Source: Frondihabitans sp.
GTDB lineage: Bacteria > Actinomycetota > Actinomycetes > Actinomycetales > Microbacteriaceae
DNA: 18,220 nucleotides
NCBI GenBank assembly: GCA_025464735.1
Contig: JAODMX010000243.1
Span: 1 to 18,220 of the forward strand
Reading direction: 5' to 3'
Of this stretch, positions 15,266-18,220 are shown in pieces. The notes below the pieces were generated by a model. The model worked only from the letters and a program-made list of their open reading frames with translations, was not told where the DNA came from and ran no database searches. Within the stretch, counting starts at the first letter, position 1. Every line of letters starts with the position of its first letter. The position numbers and the translations under genes are program-made.

Positions 15266-16153
15266 TCACGCCTCCTGCAGGACAGGATCGAACGCGGCGT
15301 CGAGCGTGGGGAGGTGCTCGACGGCGAAGTCGTCCAGCGTAGGGACGCAGCCGACGAGAGCCCGGGTGTACGGCGATCGCGCCTCGATCTCGATGCGGTC
15401 CGACGAGCAGTCATCGACGATCTGCCCGTGGTACATCACGATCAGCCGGTCGCTGTAATCGCGGACGAGATCGATGTCGTGGGTGACGATGAGCAGGGCG
15501 GTGCCGAGTTTCTCGGTCATCTCGGTGAGGAGATCCATCATCACCCGGCTGACCGAGGCATCGAGTGCCGAGGTCGGTTCGTCGGCGATGAGCAGTTTGG
15601 GCTCGCTGCAGAGGGCGAGGGCGACCATGACACGCTGACGCATGCCACCGCTCAGCTCGTACGGCCGGTTGCCCAGCACCCTCTCCGTGTCGGTGAGGCC
15701 GACCCGACGGAGCCAGTCGGTTGCCAGCAGTCGCGCGTCCTTCCGCGACACTTTGCGCAGGCCGCGGAAGACGGCGCCGAACTGGCTGCCGATCGTCGCC
15801 ACCGGGTCGAGGGAGGTCATGGCGTCCTGGAACACCATCGACATGTTGCGCGTGCGATACGGGAGGCCCTTGCCGATCGTTCGATCGAGATCGGCTCCGT
15901 CGAAGGTGAGCCTTTCGGCGGTGATAGCCGCCGTCTGCGTGCGGAGCAGGCCGGCGATCGCGGTCGTCAGGGTCGATTTGCCCGACCCGGACTCTCCGAC
16001 GATACCGACGCGTTCGCCGGGGGCGACGGTGAAGGTCGCGCCCTGCACGGCGTGCTGGGCAGTGTCTCCGGTGCCGTACACGACGCTCATGTTCTGAACA
16101 TCGAGCAACGGTCCGGCCACGGCCTGAATCGGATTCTCGCTTGTCTCGGTCAC
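15266..16153 (-). CDS. ABC transporter ATP-binding protein, DppD/OppD type
   Basis: The 295-aa ATPase carries Walker A GESGSGKST (53-61), Q-loop VFQD (Q109), signature LSGGMRQRVMVALAL (168-181), Walker B KLLIADEPTSALD (186-198, E192) and H225 in IVTHD. The C-terminal RSPYTRALVGCVPTL is the start of the oligopeptide-transporter extension, which is why DppD/OppD is preferred over a generic ATPase. The start is GTG at 16153; a TGA lies in frame two codons upstream (TGATCTGTG), so no longer version exists, and the Shine-Dalgarno is poor. It is the first gene of the ABC cluster. The TetR-type dyad and a possible -10 (TAACAT on the minus strand, 16179-16174) precede it. Confidence 0.92.
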   Translation of the reverse strand: MTETSENPIQAVAGPLLDVQNMSVVYGTGDTAQHAVQGATFTVAPGERVGIVGESGSGKSTLTTAIAGLLRTQTAAITAERLTFDGADLDRTIGKGLPYRTRNMSMVFQDAMTSLDPVATIGSQFGAVFRGLRKVSRKDARLLATDWLRRVGLTDTERVLGNRPYELSGGMRQRVMVALALCSEPKLLIADEPTSALDASVSRVMMDLLTEMTEKLGTALLIVTHDIDLVRDYSDRLIVMYHGQIVDDCSSDRIEIEARSPYTRALVGCVPTLDDFAVEHLPTLDAAFDPVLQEA

Positions 16154-16181
16154 AGATCAATTCAAGAGGGCGAATGTTACA

Positions 16182-16197
16182 GACGTGTCAACAGGTC
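16182..16197. promoter_or_regulatory. Candidate TetR-type operator before the ABC genes
   Basis: GACGTGTCAACAGGTC is a 16-bp dyad: GACnTGT and ACAnGTC arms around a 2-bp centre, with one mismatch per arm at n. It lies 29-44 bp upstream of the ABC start codon and just upstream of a possible minus-strand -10, TAACAT (16179-16174). The TetR gene is immediately upstream (ends at 16295). Binding by that protein is inferred from size, symmetry and position; no second copy was found. Confidence 0.45.
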
Positions 16198-16294
16198 AAG
16201 TCGTTCGTGATAAAACTTTCTCACATTGGATCCGAAAGCAGGCTTGCGGAGGAACCGGCACCCGCGAAAGTGCCAGAAAGTTCGCATCTGCTGA

Positions 16295-16888
16295 CTACTC
16301 GGAGGTTTTCGCCGCAGCCCAGCCACTCAGGGCACCCCGGAAAGCACCGGTGAGGCGCCGTGAGATCTGAACAGAGTTCAGACCGACCGTCGTGCGGAGA
16401 TCGAAGATCTCGCGAGGATCGAAAAGGATGTTCCAGAGGAACGCGGCCTCGTCGTGGATGCCGGGCACGCTCTCCAGACCGAGCAGCTCGGTGATCTCTC
16501 GGAGCGGTCGCTCGAGAGCATCGATCTGCCCGACCATGTACTCCTCGCGCTGCGTGTAACGCGACAGGAATCCCTCCGCCGAGCGACGATGGACCAGCGC
16601 CGCACCCTTGTCGAGAACGAGCTCGACCCAGAAACCGTTCACGGCTTCCAGGAGGACGAGGCCCGACGACTTCTGCTCGAAGCTGAACTCCGCGAACCGG
16701 ATCCCGATGTCGCGCCGATAGGCGTGGAGGGCGTCGTCGACGGAGTCGAAGTGCCGGTATGCGGTCGCGACCGACACGTTCGCCTCCTTCGCGATGTCGG
16801 CCAGACTGATCGACCCCTCGGAGCGCTCGAAGAGAGCGGCTGCCGCCTGGATCAGGCGTTCGTTGTTCTGCTGTTGGTCGCTTCGCAT
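16295..16888 (-). CDS. TetR-family transcriptional regulator
   Basis: The 197-aa protein begins MRSDQQQNNERLIQAAAALFERS with a TetR helix-turn-helix (about 10-56): ISLADIAKEANVSVATAYRHFDSVDDALHAY. The C-terminal two-thirds is helical and probably the ligand and dimer domain, with no recognised ligand motif. The start at 16888 is preceded by GGAG at usable spacing; longer in-frame starts would run into the upstream aminotransferase gene and add an unstructured Arg/Ser segment. It sits 34 bp after the aminotransferase and 141 bp before the ABC operon, all leftward, so it probably regulates one or both. A TetR-size dyad lies in the 141-bp gap. Confidence 0.92.
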   Translation of the reverse strand: MRSDQQQNNERLIQAAAALFERSEGSISLADIAKEANVSVATAYRHFDSVDDALHAYRRDIGIRFAEFSFEQKSSGLVLLEAVNGFWVELVLDKGAALVHRRSAEGFLSRYTQREEYMVGQIDALERPLREITELLGLESVPGIHDEAAFLWNILFDPREIFDLRTTVGLNSVQISRRLTGAFRGALSGWAAAKTSE

Positions 16889-16922
16889 CGCGTGGCTCCG
16901 TGTCGAAAAGGGGTAGCCGGGC

Positions 16923-18095
16923 TCAAGAGAGTCCGTCGAGGGCGTCCTTGATTCTGCTGATGCCCTCGGTGATGTCTTCGGCACTCGCCGCGTAGGAGAG
17001 CCGGATCCGACCCTCACCGGTCGGCCCGTACTCGCTACCGGGTCGGACGGCGACGCCGTGCTCGCGCAGGCGGGCCACCAGATCCACCGATGCCATGTCG
17101 AAATCGTACGAGGGGAAGACGTAGAAGGCCCCCTCGGGAGTCGGCGTGGTCAACTGCGGGATCTCGGCGAGACCGCGGAGCATGAGGTCTCGGCGTTCGG
17201 CGTACGAGGAGACCATGCCGGCCACGTCCGACTCGACACCGTCCAGGGCGACCAACGCGGCCCGCTGAACGGCGCTGTTGACCGGACCGCTGATCGTGCC
17301 GTGGATCCGAGACGCCGCCGCGATCATGTCGGCGGGCCCGGTCAGGTAGCCGAGCCGCCACCCCGTCATGGCGTACTTCTTCGAGAACGTCTGGCAGTAG
17401 AGCGACCGCCCGATCAGGCTGTCGACCTCGAGGACAGAGGTGAAAGGAGCGTCGCCGTAGACAAGCTCACTGTAAGCCTCGTCCGACAGCACGATCGTGT
17501 CGGTTCCCTCGAGCAGTTCGCCGAGCTTGCGGAGCTCGTCCTCGGTGTGGACGATCCCGGTCGGGTTCCCCGGGTTGCAGAAGACGAACATTCGGGCGCC
17601 GACGAGCGCGTCGGCGAGGGCGTCGAAGTCCCAGTGAAGGTCGTCCGCAATCGGCGCGCGCACGATCTCAGCTCCGGCCATGGCGATGAGGTCCGCATAG
17701 AGCGAGTAGGTCGGGTCCGGAATCACGACACGGTCCCCCGGGTCGACGAGTCCGAGAATCGCGGTGGCGAGGCCGCCGGTGCCGCCGTGGGTGACCAGGA
17801 CGTTCTCCACACCGTGCGGGCGACCCGAGATGGTCTCGACCTCGCGCGCGATCCGGCCCCGGAGTTCGGCATCACCGTGGGCGGGAGCGTAGTGCGTGTA
17901 TCCCGCACCGATGGCGCTGACGAGGGCGTCGTTGACTGTCTCGGGAGTCGTGAAGTCGGGCTCGCCCACGGCGAGCGACACCAGGGAGGGCCCCGTCGGG
18001 AGCGCCCCGCGAAGGGAGACGGCCTCGATGCGCTGCACGGCACGGGCGGCTTCGATCCGCGGCTCGGCGGGAGCGGTATCGGCGATGGTGGTCAT
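16923..18095 (-). CDS. Class I/II pyridoxal-phosphate aminotransferase
   Basis: The 390-aa cytosolic aminotransferase is of the aspartate-aminotransferase fold (class I). Motifs are LAVGEPDFTTP near the N-terminus, YTHYAPAHGDAELR, the PLP-phosphate region HGGTGGLATA, CNPGNPTG (N177), LSDEAYSELVY (D205, Y208), the PLP lysine in TFSKKYAMTGWRLGY (K239) and the substrate carboxylate-binding Arg in GRIRLSYA (R365). Length is normal. AGGAATCCC precedes the ATG at 18095. It heads the leftward TetR and peptide-ABC group, suggesting that it transaminates an amino compound brought in by the importer or its hydrolysis products. Substrate choice among aspartate, aromatic, alanine or unusual amino acids cannot be fixed from sequence alone. 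Confidence 0.94.
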   Translation of the reverse strand: MTTIADTAPAEPRIEAARAVQRIEAVSLRGALPTGPSLVSLAVGEPDFTTPETVNDALVSAIGAGYTHYAPAHGDAELRGRIAREVETISGRPHGVENVLVTHGGTGGLATAILGLVDPGDRVVIPDPTYSLYADLIAMAGAEIVRAPIADDLHWDFDALADALVGARMFVFCNPGNPTGIVHTEDELRKLGELLEGTDTIVLSDEAYSELVYGDAPFTSVLEVDSLIGRSLYCQTFSKKYAMTGWRLGYLTGPADMIAAASRIHGTISGPVNSAVQRAALVALDGVESDVAGMVSSYAERRDLMLRGLAEIPQLTTPTPEGAFYVFPSYDFDMASVDLVARLREHGVAVRPGSEYGPTGEGRIRLSYAASAEDITEGISRIKDALDGLS

Positions 18096-18178
18096 GGGAT
18101 TCCTAACGAGGTGCGGCGCCGCTGGTGCGGAGCAGTGGTTCCGGGAGTTCGGGGACGTCTAGGGGAGGGAGAGAAGTG

Positions 18179-18220
18179 ATGGGAACAGAGGACTTCGACG
18201 CCAGCGCGGAGAAGAGGGAG
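18179..18220 (+). CDS. Possible start of a rightward gene, truncated by the window edge
   Basis: An ATG at 18179 is preceded by a purine-rich run (GGGGAGGGAGAGAAG) suited to ribosome binding and opens a frame MGTEDFDASAEKRE with no stop to the end. Third positions are almost all G or C. If real, it diverges from the aminotransferase with an 83-bp promoter region between. The alternative is a leftward gene ending at TAG 18103-18105, 7 nt before the aminotransferase start, whose last residues would be SGAAPR. Neither can be confirmed here. Confidence 0.35.
   Translation, partial: MGTEDFDASAEKRE

Noticed and set aside
16171..16179. CGAATGTTA shared with the MFS operator region, as a third GntR site
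   Set aside because: Only 9 bases match and the adjoining GGACA half is replaced by CAGAC, so the dyad is not preserved.
17058..18179. Long plus-strand open frame opposite the aminotransferase
   Set aside because: Same antisense effect; the minus-strand product has the full set of PLP motifs.
1..18220. Mobile elements, CRISPR arrays, tRNA or rRNA genes
   Set aside because: No transposase or integrase frames, no spaced direct repeats and no tRNA-like cloverleaf were seen; the Gly-Ser tract is the only notable tandem repeat.

Overview
The window is visibly GC-rich, with dense short-spaced genes, GTG starts, strong third-position GC bias and long antisense open frames. Together with a Tat-exported phospholipase C, an actinobacterial-type sortase, HutC-type GntR and TetR regulators and a Dpp/Opp-type ABC importer, this points to a high-GC actinomycete. 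My guess, from protein style rather than any search, is Microbacteriaceae. There are no rRNA, tRNA, IS, phage or CRISPR features.

Layout. (1) 1-234: no supportable gene; it holds a 46-bp two-tier palindrome. (2) 7440 down to 235, minus strand: a tight four-gene cluster of phospholipase C, a 1093-aa surface protein, a sortase and an aldo/keto reductase. Gaps are 4, 10 and 25 bp. The surface protein has two LamG domains, an InlB-type repeat, an Ig-like region, a degenerate endonuclease/exonuclease/phosphatase (EEP) domain, a Gly-Ser stalk and a C-terminal anchor. (3) 7615-8019, plus strand: an MSAD-like tautomerase, divergent from the phospholipase. It ends at a perfect bidirectional terminator facing the convergent sugar-porter MFS gene (9553-8084), which is preceded by a GntR/HutC regulator (10551-9763). 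(4) 18095 down to 10766, minus strand: class I aminotransferase, TetR regulator, two oligopeptide-type ABC ATPases, two permeases and a lipoprotein substrate-binding protein. The ABC genes overlap or abut. (5) 18179-18220: a possible start of a rightward gene cut by the window edge.

How the genes may work together. Cluster 2 looks like a cell-envelope unit: a Tat-secreted phosphodiesterase, a Sec-secreted multidomain wall protein and the sortase likely to anchor it. The surface protein has no LPXTG; AVNTG at residues 1045-1049 is the best candidate sorting motif. Its EEP domain seems to have lost several metal and catalytic residues, so it may bind rather than cleave. Cluster 3 looks like a small catabolic regulon: the tautomerase and sugar-porter promoters both carry TGTCCTrACAT at or beside the -10 element, a plausible operator for the adjacent GntR protein. 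Cluster 4 looks like a peptide or amino-compound uptake operon paired with an aminotransferase. A TetR-type dyad lies in front of the first ABC gene.

The strongest candidates for something undescribed are the phospholipase / pseudo-EEP surface protein / dedicated sortase unit and the shared operator joining tautomerase and transporter.
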